Positions 7,946-15,534 of a DNA stretch of 21,376 nucleotides are shown piece after piece. The notes under the pieces are model-generated. The model did no database searches, was not told the DNA's origin, and saw only the letters and a list, made by a program, of their open reading frames with translations. The position numbers and the translations under genes are program-made. The stretch covers positions 1 to 21,376 of the forward strand of contig JAEWSZ010000066.1 of assembly GCA_023397905.1 (NCBI GenBank). Reading direction: 5' to 3'. Source of the stretch: Bacillota bacterium (GTDB lineage: Bacteria; Bacillota; Clostridia; Acetivibrionales; DSM-1351). Each line of letters starts with the position of its first letter. Within the stretch, counting starts at the first letter, position 1.

Positions 7946-8908
7946 ATGAAAAACAGTTCAGTGACGGAAAAAGTAAAAATGGCTCTGCTGAGCATGCAAA
8001 GATACTCCTGGGAACAGGGAGTGGCTGCACAGGCATTTCTGGAAATGGGTGAAAAGGACCTGGCGGTGCAGTTTTCAAAGGCGGCGCTGCTGAATCAGCT
8101 GGATGACGGAAGAGTGGCGGCCATGGGCAATAATTCGGCCGTAACGGACCCTGCCGCTATTGGAGAAGCGCTTTTGTACTCGGCAAAAATTACAAATGAC
8201 GCCGGTCTTGAAGCTGCGGTGCAAAAACTGTTGCACTGGCTGCTCCAAAAAGCGCCGCGGAACAGTGACGGGATAATTTACCATGTGGTCGAAAAGCCGC
8301 AGATGTGGGTGGATTCCTTTTACATGGCCCCTCCGTTTCTGTCGGCGGCAGGCTACCATCTTGAGGCAATGCAGCAGATAAGGGGCTATACAAACCTGCT
8401 GTATAATGCTGAAAGCAGGCTGTTCTCACATATCTGGGACGAGAGCAGAAATGATTTTGCCAGGAAGGCTTTCTGGGGTGTGGGAAACGGCTGGGCCCTG
8501 GCGGGGATGACAAGAGTTATCGGCACTCTTCCTGAAAGCATGAAATCCGAAAGGGACGAGCTCATAGATCATGAAAAAGCCGGAATTGATTCATGCCTGG
8601 CATATATGAGAAGCGACGGGCTATTCCATGACGTTCTAGACGACGGCAATTCATTTGTGGAAACAAATTTCTCACAGATGCTGGCATACACCATTTATAA
8701 GGGAATGGTGGCAGGCTGGCTGGACAGCTCATACTTGCCCCTTGCCGGTAAAATGAGGAAGGCCGCGTCAGATAAGGTAGACGACCTGGGCTTTGTCCGT
8801 GGGGTCTGCGGAGCGCCTTTCTTTGACAGACCCGGAATCGCGGCCGAGGGCCAGGCATTCTTCCTGTTGATGGAATCGGCAGCGCAGCAATATTACAAAT
8901 CTCATTGA
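7946..8908 (+). CDS. GH88/GH105-type glycoside hydrolase (unsaturated uronyl hydrolase-like)
   Basis: 320-residue (alpha/alpha)6-barrel protein. Family features in order: SWEQGVAAQAFLEMG (21-35), AVTDPAAIGEAL with Asp68, MWVDSFYMAPPFLSAAG with Asp123 at the position of the catalytic Asp of YteR-like enzymes, WGVGNGWALAGMTRVIGTLP (177-196), and a late RPGIAAEGQAFFLLM segment. GH88 and GH105 enzymes hydrate the 4,5-double bond of unsaturated glucuronyl or galacturonyl residues left by polysaccharide lyases. No signal peptide is present, so it acts on imported oligosaccharides. GAGGGTGA (7934-7941) overlaps the upstream stop, implying coupling. A non-uronate role for this divergent member cannot be excluded. 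Confidence 0.82.
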   Translation: MKNSSVTEKVKMALLSMQRYSWEQGVAAQAFLEMGEKDLAVQFSKAALLNQLDDGRVAAMGNNSAVTDPAAIGEALLYSAKITNDAGLEAAVQKLLHWLLQKAPRNSDGIIYHVVEKPQMWVDSFYMAPPFLSAAGYHLEAMQQIRGYTNLLYNAESRLFSHIWDESRNDFARKAFWGVGNGWALAGMTRVIGTLPESMKSERDELIDHEKAGIDSCLAYMRSDGLFHDVLDDGNSFVETNFSQMLAYTIYKGMVAGWLDSSYLPLAGKMRKAASDKVDDLGFVRGVCGAPFFDRPGIAAEGQAFFLLMESAAQQYYKSH

Positions 8909-8959
8909 TATATATAACAAATATTTATATATAAATTTATAAACAGGAAGGTGATTTAT

Positions 8960-9898
8960 ATGGAATTAACTGATGCAACGCAGCCTACCATGTATTTTAT
9001 AGGGGTTACAACAACAAAATCATCTATTATGAAGGTGTTCCCCTTGTGGGCCCAAGCGCTTGGATTGAACGGGGCGGCCATAAAGGGAATAGATATTGAA
9101 ATACATGCCGATGCTCAGAAATACCGCGAAGTCGTGGATTTTATAAAAAATGACAAATTATCGCTGGGAGCATTGGTTACAACACATAAGATAGATTTGT
9201 ACAACGCGGCAAAGGATAAATTCGATTATCTGGATACATATGCCGGAAGGTTTGAAGAGCTGTCCTCCATTTCCAAAAGGGACGGAAATCTGGAGGGGTA
9301 TGCCAAGGATCCAATTTCAAGCGGATTGGCAATGGAAAACTTTATTCCCCAGGACTTCTGGAAGGAGCATGGAGGGGAAGTCCTGATCATGGGCGCAGGG
9401 GGCAGTGCCCTGGCCATCAGCTCATATCTTATGAAAAAAGAACATGGGGACAATGTCCCATCCAAAATAATCATTACAAACAGAAGCCAGGAAAGGCTGG
9501 ATTCCGCAAAAGCCAAGCTTGACGGCATGAATCCCGGCGTTAAACTGGAGTACTACCTCTGTCCCTGCGCGGAGGACAATGACCGTGTGATGAAAGCTAT
9601 GAAGCCATATTCCATGATAATAAATGCCACCGGATTGGGCAAGGACAGGCCGGGCTCACCTCTCAGCGACAACTGTGTATTTCCTCAAAACAGTCTTGTG
9701 TGGGAGCTGAATTACCGCGGAGATCTGAAATTCATGGTTCAGGCCCGGGAACAGAAGGCAGCGCGCAACCTGTTCATTGAGGACGGATGGATTTACTTCA
9801 TACATGGCTGGACCCAGGTAATAGCGGAGGTTTTCCATGTTGACATAAAGGGCGAAACACTGGACCGTCTTGAAAAAATAGCAAACAGCTTAAAATGA
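8960..9898 (+). CDS. Shikimate-dehydrogenase-like NAD(P) oxidoreductase
   Basis: 312-residue AroE-family protein. It has the N-terminal substrate-domain signature IGVTTTKSSI (14-23, in place of the usual G-P-hS-SP loop), Lys77 in ALVTTHK (catalytic Lys position), Asp117 in GYAKDPISSG (the NTD Asp position), a Rossmann glycine loop MGAGGSALA (144-152) and NRSQERL (174-180), which resembles NADP-binding NR(T/S)-R loops. The GAVNT-type block before the Asp is replaced by SSISK, so the substrate is probably not shikimate. Start ATG 8960 follows AGGAAGGTG with 6 nt spacing; GTG 8951 lies inside that site. The stop is 10 nt from the next start. Placement inside a sugar operon suggests oxidation or reduction of a sugar-derived hydroxy/keto acid or cyclitol. 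Confidence 0.78.
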   Translation: MELTDATQPTMYFIGVTTTKSSIMKVFPLWAQALGLNGAAIKGIDIEIHADAQKYREVVDFIKNDKLSLGALVTTHKIDLYNAAKDKFDYLDTYAGRFEELSSISKRDGNLEGYAKDPISSGLAMENFIPQDFWKEHGGEVLIMGAGGSALAISSYLMKKEHGDNVPSKIIITNRSQERLDSAKAKLDGMNPGVKLEYYLCPCAEDNDRVMKAMKPYSMIINATGLGKDRPGSPLSDNCVFPQNSLVWELNYRGDLKFMVQAREQKAARNLFIEDGWIYFIHGWTQVIAEVFHVDIKGETLDRLEKIANSLK

Positions 9899-9908
9899 GG
9901 TGATATTG

Positions 9909-10493
9909 ATGGAAAAGTTGGCATTAAATTGGGAACGGGCTTTTACAATATATTTTGATCTTTTGAACGGGTTGTCTCATACTGCGGATTCCACTAAAAG
10001 AAAGCTGTCTCAGATGAGCAGAATGTTTTCGGACACAGAGGCCTGTGAAAGCATTCTGAGAAAAGATGATCCGGTGATCTATGAATTTTATGAATTGGGG
10101 GCGCCAGAGGATTCGGGGGACCTGGCTTTTGGAACCAGCATTACCTATCCGGGTAAAATCGGAAATGAATACTATATGACAAAAGGCCATTTCCACAGTA
10201 TCCTGGAAACCGCAGAAGTATACTTCTGCCTCAGCGGAAGAGGATATATGCTTCTGGAAAATCCGGAAGGTGACTGGAAGCTGGAGGAACTGACTCCGGG
10301 AAAAGCCGTTTATGTACCTCAGAGGTATGCCCATAGAAGCATAAATACGGGAACGGAGCCTTTTGTGACCTTCTTCACCTTCAGAGCCGACGCAGGGCAC
10401 GATTACAAGACAATCGAAACCAAGGGCTACAGGAAGATCGTTGTTGAAGAAAATGGAATCCCGGTAATAAAGGATAATCCCAGGTGGGACTAA
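9909..10493 (+). CDS. Cupin-type glucose-6-phosphate isomerase (archaeal PGI family)
   Basis: 194-residue metal-dependent cupin isomerase, matching in length and sequence the archaeal-type phosphoglucose isomerases that interconvert glucose 6-phosphate and fructose 6-phosphate. Expected metal ligands are His94, His96 and Glu103 in TKGHFHSILETAEVYFCLSG, and His142 in VPQRYAHRSINTG. The DAGHDY block follows at 161-166. Start ATG 9909 has GAGGTGAT overlapping the previous stop; GTG 9900 lies within that ribosome site. A member inside a specialised catabolic operon may act on another hexose phosphate or uronate rather than glucose 6-phosphate, and could fill the ketol-isomerase role usually played by the cupin KduI. 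That is inference. Confidence 0.85.
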   Translation: MEKLALNWERAFTIYFDLLNGLSHTADSTKRKLSQMSRMFSDTEACESILRKDDPVIYEFYELGAPEDSGDLAFGTSITYPGKIGNEYYMTKGHFHSILETAEVYFCLSGRGYMLLENPEGDWKLEELTPGKAVYVPQRYAHRSINTGTEPFVTFFTFRADAGHDYKTIETKGYRKIVVEENGIPVIKDNPRWD

Positions 10494-10530
10494 AACATTC
10501 ACCGGCACATTTGGGGATATGGAGGTTAAA

Positions 10531-11502
10531 ATGAAGATATTGGTTACGCCGACATCACTTAGAAGTAACAAAAATTCTCAGGCTGTAAAGCTTCTGGAGC
10601 AATTTGCCGGGGAGGTTGTATTCAATCCCTACGACCACCCGCTTACGGAAGAGGAGATAATACCCCTGCTGGAGGATGTGGACGGCTATATTGCGGGGCT
10701 TGATTATATAACCGGAGACGTCATCAGGAAAGCTCCGGACACGCTAAAGGTAATCTCAAGGTACGGCGTGGGCTTTGAAAGAGTTGACGTCAAAGCTGCA
10801 GGAGAAAAAGGGATAACTGTGACAAATACTCCCGGAGCCAATTCCGAGTCCGTTGCAGATATGGCTGTGGGTCTCATGCTGGCAGTGGCAAGAAAAATAA
10901 CCTTTCTGGATTCACAGGTCAAAGCGGGGAAATGGCCCAGGACTTCAGGCAAGGAGATCTTCGGAAAAACCATAGGTATCCTGGGGCTGGGAGCCATAGG
11001 GAAAGCTGTGGCACTTCGCGCCAAAGGTTTTTCAATGGAGGTCCTGGCATATGACCCTTATTTTGATGAAAACTTTGCCAAGGAGCACAATATCAAGAAA
11101 TGCACTCTGGAAGAAGTCATAAGCCAATCCGATTTCATTTCTCTGCATCTTCCCGTTACTGAAAGCACTCTTAATATTATTGATGAAAATACAATAAAAA
11201 ATATGAAGGACGGAGTGGTTATCATCAATACCTCCAGAGGCGGACTTATCGACGAAATGGCGGCATATGACGGACTTAAGTCGGGAAAGATAGCCGGGCT
11301 GGGGCTGGATGCCTTTGAAAAGGAACCGCCGGAGAGCTCTCCTCTTTTTGAATTTGAAAATGTGATCGCAACGCCTCACGCAGGGGCGCATACAGCCGAC
11401 GCCGTCGATAAGATGGCGCTGATGTCGGTGCAGAATGCCATAGATGTTTTATCGGGAAGGGAATGCCGTTATATAGTGAACAGCGGATATTTGAGAAGGT
11501 AA
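10531..11502 (+). CDS. D-isomer-specific 2-hydroxyacid dehydrogenase (phosphoglycerate dehydrogenase-like)
   Basis: 323-residue NAD-dependent dehydrogenase. Two-domain layout: the catalytic domain (1-100 and about 290-323) flanks a Rossmann domain with IGILGLGAIGKAV (148-160). Asp175 in AYDPY is the acidic residue expected for NAD rather than NADP. Catalytic residues are Arg236 (NTSRGG), Glu265 (FEKEPP) and His283 (TPHAGAH). There is no C-terminal ACT domain, so it is not the long serine-biosynthetic type. ATG 10531 is chosen because TGGAGG ends 5 nt upstream; ATG 10519 would place that site inside the gene. It probably interconverts a 2-keto and a D-2-hydroxy sugar acid in this pathway. Confidence 0.9.
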   Translation: MKILVTPTSLRSNKNSQAVKLLEQFAGEVVFNPYDHPLTEEEIIPLLEDVDGYIAGLDYITGDVIRKAPDTLKVISRYGVGFERVDVKAAGEKGITVTNTPGANSESVADMAVGLMLAVARKITFLDSQVKAGKWPRTSGKEIFGKTIGILGLGAIGKAVALRAKGFSMEVLAYDPYFDENFAKEHNIKKCTLEEVISQSDFISLHLPVTESTLNIIDENTIKNMKDGVVIINTSRGGLIDEMAAYDGLKSGKIAGLGLDAFEKEPPESSPLFEFENVIATPHAGAHTADAVDKMALMSVQNAIDVLSGRECRYIVNSGYLRR

Positions 11503-11545
11503 GGTTGAAATACATTTTAAAAAATTATAAAGGGGGACCGGGCCC

Positions 11546-12235
11546 ATGCCAAACTTTCACGATGTTTTGTGGGGGATGCGGGGCATATATATGAAAACCA
11601 AAAGCGAAATAACAGGAAGAATAAAGGAATCGGGCCTTGTTGCCGTAATCAGGGCCGGGAGCGGTGACGAGGCGTCAAAGATAATTGAAGCCTGTGTAAA
11701 GGGCGGAGTTTCATCCGTTGAAATAACCTTTACCGTACCCGGAGCGGAAAATATAATAAAAGAGCTTGCGGGCCGGTATGCTGAGGGGAAAGTACTTATA
11801 GGCGCAGGAACGGTGCTCGATTCAGAAACTGCCAGAATTGCGATTCTGGCCGGAGCACAATATATTGTCAGTCCCTGCTTCGATGCCGAAACCGCAAAAT
11901 TATGCGGCAGGTACAATATAGCCTATATTCCCGGAGCTATGACCGTTAAGGAAACAGTCCAGTGCATGGAAGCGGGCTGCGAAATTATAAAAATATTCCC
12001 GGGAGAGCTGTTCGGACCCCAAATAATCAAGGCCATAAAGGGGCCGCTGCCACAGGCACAGCTTATGCCCACGGGAGGAGTAAGCGTTGACAATGCCGCA
12101 GAGTGGATAAAGGCCGGGGCGGTCGCTTTAGGCGCCGGAGGGAGTCTCACGGCAGGAGCCAAAACAGGTGATTTTGAACAGATCACTAAAACGGCTGAGG
12201 AATTTATTAAGAGAATAAAGCTTGCAAGGGAATGA
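11546..12235 (+). CDS. KDPG/KHG aldolase (Eda-like)
   Basis: Class I aldolase of the 2-keto-3-deoxy-6-phosphogluconate / 4-hydroxy-2-oxoglutarate family, which cleaves a 2-keto-3-deoxy sugar acid (phosphate) to pyruvate and an aldehyde. Family blocks: LVAVIRAGSGDEA, VEITFTVPGA with the conserved Glu59, GAGTVLDSETA, IVSPCFD, and the Schiff-base Lys149 in EIIKIFPGELFGP, then LMPTGGV. Two starts are possible. ATG 11546 has a strong AGGGGGA 8 nt upstream. ATG 11591 gives the usual family N-terminus (MKTKSEITGRIKESG) with only GGGG 7 nt upstream. I list the longer form, but the 15 extra residues look non-conserved. As the last carbon-cleaving step it defines the pathway as Entner-Doudoroff-like. 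Confidence 0.93.
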   Translation: MPNFHDVLWGMRGIYMKTKSEITGRIKESGLVAVIRAGSGDEASKIIEACVKGGVSSVEITFTVPGAENIIKELAGRYAEGKVLIGAGTVLDSETARIAILAGAQYIVSPCFDAETAKLCGRYNIAYIPGAMTVKETVQCMEAGCEIIKIFPGELFGPQIIKAIKGPLPQAQLMPTGGVSVDNAAEWIKAGAVALGAGGSLTAGAKTGDFEQITKTAEEFIKRIKLARE

Positions 12236-12239
12236 TTTC

Positions 12240-13190
12240 ATGATTCAAACCGTATTGGGACCCGTAGAAAGCCAAGAGCTGGGCCACTGTCAATGCCATG
12301 AGCATCTTTTTATCAGAAAGGGCAGGTCCTTTGAGCTGAACCCCGCCCTTTGCATGGAGGATATAAATAAATCCACGGATGAATTAATCCTGTATAAAAA
12401 CTCGCTGGGAAAAAGCCTGGTGGATGCACAGCCCGTGGGCTGCGGAAGGATGGCGGATTATCTTGCCGGGGCTTCGCAGGATTCGGGCGTTAATATAATC
12501 GCGTCCACAGGTTTTCACAAGCTGATATTCTACAGGGAGGGCCACTGGATACACAGTATTGGTCGGAATGAACTGGCCGGATTATTTGTTGAGGAGCTCC
12601 GGAACGGGATGTATACTGATGGGGACAGCAGATTCCCTTCGTCAGGGATAAGCTCCAGGGCGGGTATCATAAAAACTGCGGCGGCCGGAGAAGGAGTGGC
12701 AGGGGAGTACAAAAAACTGTTTTTCGCGGCAGCTTCGGCTTCCTTGCAGACAGGAGCCCCCATAATGTGCCATCTGGAGAACCGGAAGGATGCGCTGAGT
12801 ATAGTTGAGTTTTTCACAGGTTTCGGAGTTCCCCCCTCAAAAATAATACTCTGCCATCTGGACAGGGCGTTTTATGATGCGGGATTTCATATAGAAATGG
12901 CGGAAAAAGGTGTTTATCTGGAGTATGATACTGTGGGAAGGTTCAAATATCACAGTGATGAAACCGAAATAGAGCTGATAAAGCAATTGGTAAGTTCCGG
13001 GCATACAGAACGGATTCTTCTGGGGCTTGACACTACAAACCTGCGCCTTAAAAGCTATGGCGGGGAAATAGGCCTGGACTATATTCTGAAGACATTCATG
13101 GGCAAAATGTTAAAGGCAGGTATATCAGAAGAGGCTGTGAGGAAGTTTACGGTAAAAAATCCTGCAAAAGCCCTTGAAATCAACTTTTGA
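12240..13190 (+). CDS. Phosphotriesterase-family metal hydrolase (probable lactonase)
   Basis: 316-residue amidohydrolase-fold protein of the phosphotriesterase homology group. The binuclear metal site is intact: HxH at His20/His22 (CHEH), bridging Lys145 (GIIKTAAAG), His178 (PIMCHLE), His206 (ILCHLDR) and Asp264 (LLGLDTT). Most characterised non-organophosphate members hydrolyse sugar lactones or phospholactones, which fits a pathway with dehydrogenases and a keto-deoxy-acid aldolase. Start ATG 12240 follows AAGGG with 9 nt spacing and lies 4 nt after the aldolase stop; the in-frame TTG 12222 would overlap the aldolase. It is the last gene of the catabolic run. The substrate is not predictable from sequence. 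Confidence 0.88.
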   Translation: MIQTVLGPVESQELGHCQCHEHLFIRKGRSFELNPALCMEDINKSTDELILYKNSLGKSLVDAQPVGCGRMADYLAGASQDSGVNIIASTGFHKLIFYREGHWIHSIGRNELAGLFVEELRNGMYTDGDSRFPSSGISSRAGIIKTAAAGEGVAGEYKKLFFAAASASLQTGAPIMCHLENRKDALSIVEFFTGFGVPPSKIILCHLDRAFYDAGFHIEMAEKGVYLEYDTVGRFKYHSDETEIELIKQLVSSGHTERILLGLDTTNLRLKSYGGEIGLDYILKTFMGKMLKAGISEEAVRKFTVKNPAKALEINF

Positions 13191-13283
13191 CAAAATCAGA
13201 GATACCACTTTGAAACATTTTTTCCATTTGCCCGTCTTATAAATATATATGTGCAAACAGAATATTTATAAGGGGGAGAGGAA

Positions 13284-14306
13284 ATGAAAAAGCGGTTTCT
13301 TATGTGGCTTGCAGTGGCTTTCCTGGCAGTTTCATTATCCGGCTGTGGAGGAAAAAGCAGCAGTCAAAGTATGGCCGTCGCCGACAGGGAGGTTTCCGTT
13401 CAATTCAACCAGAGTACCGGCAACGGGGAGATGGATAAAAAATCCGACAATGGCGGTCTGGGAACTGCTGTGCCGAGTACGGCAGCTCCCGATGAAATTC
13501 AGACGGACGAAGTGCAAAGCACGGCTTTAAACGGTCAAAGCCCTGCAGGAAATATCAGCACCGGCCAGAAGGTTATTTTTACCGGCCAGGTAGACTATCA
13601 GACTCTGGATTTTGATAAGACGCAGACCGATCTGTGCAGCTATATGTCCTCTATTGGAGCCTATCAGCAGAGTTCGTCGGTGAGAGGCGGCGGGATAGGC
13701 TATGAGGGACTGAAATCCGCAATATATGTATTCAGAGTTCCAAAAACAAGATACGATCAGGCCTTTACCGATTTGAGGAAGTTCGGGACAGTGGTGTTTG
13801 AACAGTCAACCGGGGAAGACGTGACAGATAAGTATTTCGACAGCGAGGCCAGGCTGAAATCCCTTCAAATACAGCGGGACCGCCTTATGACATTGCTTGA
13901 GAAGGCTGCAAAAATGGAGGACATCCTGAAAATTGAGAAGGAGCTCCAGACCACCAATTATGATATAGAAAATCTCACGGGAACTTTGAAAAAGTGGGAT
14001 TCCCTTGTGGAATATTCCACTCTGTCGGTAAATATTAACGAGGTAGAGCAGATTCAGAAAGTGGCGGTCAAAGGAAACGACGGCTTTTTCTACCGGGTTG
14101 CTTCGGGATTTAAAAACAGCGTAACAGGACTGTGGAAATTCCTGCAGGACCTGATGGTGCTTTTTGCTGCGGCATTACCTGTAATAATACCCATAGGGGC
14201 AATCGGCTATATCATCTACAGAATAGCCAGAAAGAGAATGAGAAAACCGGTTAAGGCGCCGCCTGCCGTTGAAACAGAACAGGCGGAACCAGGGGAGAAA
14301 AAGTAG
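13284..14306 (+). CDS. DUF4349 domain lipoprotein
   Basis: 340-residue surface protein. It begins with a signal peptide and lipobox LSGC (Cys21), followed by a low-complexity Ser/Thr/Asn-rich linker to about residue 95. The DUF4349 domain (about 97-255) shows its typical features: a beta segment VIFTGQVDYQTLDF, FRVPKTRYDQAFTDLRKFGTV, DVTDKYFDSEARLKSL, then a coiled coil and a return strand YSTLSVNINEV. A C-terminal transmembrane helix (about 291-313) is followed by a basic tail. The ribosome site GGGGGAGAGG precedes ATG 13284. It starts 93 nt after the lactonase gene without a clear terminator between them, so it may be partly co-transcribed, but a sugar role is unlikely. DUF4349 function is unknown. 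Confidence 0.88.
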   Translation: MKKRFLMWLAVAFLAVSLSGCGGKSSSQSMAVADREVSVQFNQSTGNGEMDKKSDNGGLGTAVPSTAAPDEIQTDEVQSTALNGQSPAGNISTGQKVIFTGQVDYQTLDFDKTQTDLCSYMSSIGAYQQSSSVRGGGIGYEGLKSAIYVFRVPKTRYDQAFTDLRKFGTVVFEQSTGEDVTDKYFDSEARLKSLQIQRDRLMTLLEKAAKMEDILKIEKELQTTNYDIENLTGTLKKWDSLVEYSTLSVNINEVEQIQKVAVKGNDGFFYRVASGFKNSVTGLWKFLQDLMVLFAAALPVIIPIGAIGYIIYRIARKRMRKPVKAPPAVETEQAEPGEKK

Positions 14307-14347
14307 AAGACAGGCTGTTGCAAGAAATATTTTCCGGCGTATTGAAT

Positions 14348-15262
14348 TTATTTATTTGCAATGGCCTTTTTAGTTTTTTCGCCGGTTACCACAAAAAGAG
14401 CGGGATTATAATTTACCTCGGTGATTTCGCAGGCAATCTTCTTATTATTCAAGAATACCTTTAGTCCTGCGAACTTATTCGAATAGCCTGAAATGCTGGT
14501 CAACTGATTTTCTGCGCCGTCCGGAGCGGAATTTCCGGTAAAACGCACTTCAATATTTGTACTGAATAGTCCTGAATTGTAGCTGGAACTGACATCTGCG
14601 TTCTTACGGGCCGACGGGCGATAGATTAAATAGCTCGTCGTTTTTTGTCCGTTAAGTTCTGACTGGTAGCGGAGCGCATATGTTTTGGATGGGTTTTCAT
14701 CACATTTTTTGATCCAGGAGGTAATTTCCGGGAGGTCTTTATAGATTTCTGCACTCAGCTGAGCTGTATTCATGGCGGAAGAACCGCTGAAGCTGGTGAA
14801 GCTGAACAGCAGCAACAGTATAAATAGCAGTATGGGGATCAAAATGACCACCAGAAGGATTTTTCCCAGGGCCTTATCCTTTTTCCTCACCGGCGGTATA
14901 AAGCCGGTATTATGCTCCGGAAGAGGAGACGCGCATTTGGGGCAAACTGTCCATCCCGGCTCAGTTGGAAAATTGCAGTTTGGGCAGGAGTCCTTCAGCT
15001 TTGCTCCGCACACAGGGCAGACTGTGAATTGCTCTGTAACCGTGGCGGCACAGTTTGGGCATTTTAAATCCGAATAGCCGCTGCGGACCAGCAGGTATAT
15101 TATAAAGCCAATAAAAGCTGGAGCCAGCACCGCAAGCAGCGTCCAAAGAATTGCATTCATGCCGCGCTGAACTGCATCATGATATACGTAAACGCCGATC
15201 AGCACCGGCACACCCACAAAAATAACTATATAGACCGGTATTACTATTAATGACAGGGTCAT
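14348..15262 (-). CDS. Membrane protein with two zinc ribbons (four CxxC pairs)
   Basis: 304-residue protein of unknown function. Two N-terminal transmembrane helices (about 4-27 and 38-60) precede a compact cysteine domain with CxxC pairs at 68/71, 82/85, 93/96 and 107/110, enough for two zinc ribbons. A third transmembrane helix (about 134-156) follows, then an extracellular domain of about 145 residues with Tyr/Ser/Asn-rich strands. I start at ATG 15262, preceded by GGAGG (15271-15275) and overlapping the upstream stop as ATGA; the longer open frame to 15400 runs over the neighbouring gene. Third gene of the sigma-factor operon, it may be part of the signal-sensing or anti-sigma module, which is inference. 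Confidence 0.82.
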   Translation of the reverse strand: MTLSLIVIPVYIVIFVGVPVLIGVYVYHDAVQRGMNAILWTLLAVLAPAFIGFIIYLLVRSGYSDLKCPNCAATVTEQFTVCPVCGAKLKDSCPNCNFPTEPGWTVCPKCASPLPEHNTGFIPPVRKKDKALGKILLVVILIPILLFILLLLFSFTSFSGSSAMNTAQLSAEIYKDLPEITSWIKKCDENPSKTYALRYQSELNGQKTTSYLIYRPSARKNADVSSSYNSGLFSTNIEVRFTGNSAPDGAENQLTSISGYSNKFAGLKVFLNNKKIACEITEVNYNPALFVVTGEKTKKAIANK

Positions 15263-15534
15263 ATCAGATTCCTCCTTCTTTGAGTAAAAACTATTGCGAT
15301 TACACAATTTCCGCATACAGCAACACAGGCATAAGCAATGCATAATGTTGAAAGAACAGCATTGACGGGCTGCAAAATAAGTCCGGTAATAAATAGGCAC
15401 AATTCAACTGAAACACCGGCCAGGGCCAAAAGTACCGTCTGCCGCAGTACTTTGCGCCGTTCTATTTCGGCCCGTAGCATTTTCTCGCTTACTGTAGGCG
15501 GTTGGTTACTGTCAAAACGGTATATCTGTTTCAT
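15259..15534 (-). CDS. Small two-TM membrane protein linked to an ECF sigma factor
   Basis: 91-residue protein with a charged cytoplasmic N-terminus of about 30 residues (SEKMLRAEIERRKVLRQ) and two transmembrane helices (about 33-53 and 58-84), ending in a positive tail QRRRN. Start ATG 15534 has AGGGAGG 9 nt upstream. It overlaps the sigma gene by 23 nt and the next gene by 4 nt (ATGA), so the three are translationally coupled. Size, topology and position after an ECF sigma gene resemble minimal membrane anti-sigma factors, but no conserved anti-sigma motif (such as HxxxCxxC) is visible. No named family was recognised. Confidence 0.72.
   Translation of the reverse strand: MKQIYRFDSNQPPTVSEKMLRAEIERRKVLRQTVLLALAGVSVELCLFITGLILQPVNAVLSTLCIAYACVAVCGNCVIAIVFTQRRRNLI

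Noticed and set aside
8909..8950. Possible promoter in the AT-rich gap before the AroE-like gene
   Set aside because: Runs of TATATA occur, but no -35/-10 pair with sensible spacing; the gap is only 51 nt and the operon probably reads through.
9924..10571. 215-codon open frame on the - strand
   Set aside because: Antisense to the cupin isomerase and the start of the dehydrogenase; composition looks like a shadow frame.
15263..15400. Cysteine-rich N-terminal extension of the zinc-ribbon protein
   Set aside because: It overlaps the 91-residue gene in another frame, and ATG 15262 has a strong GGAGG site and an ATGA overlap with the upstream stop.
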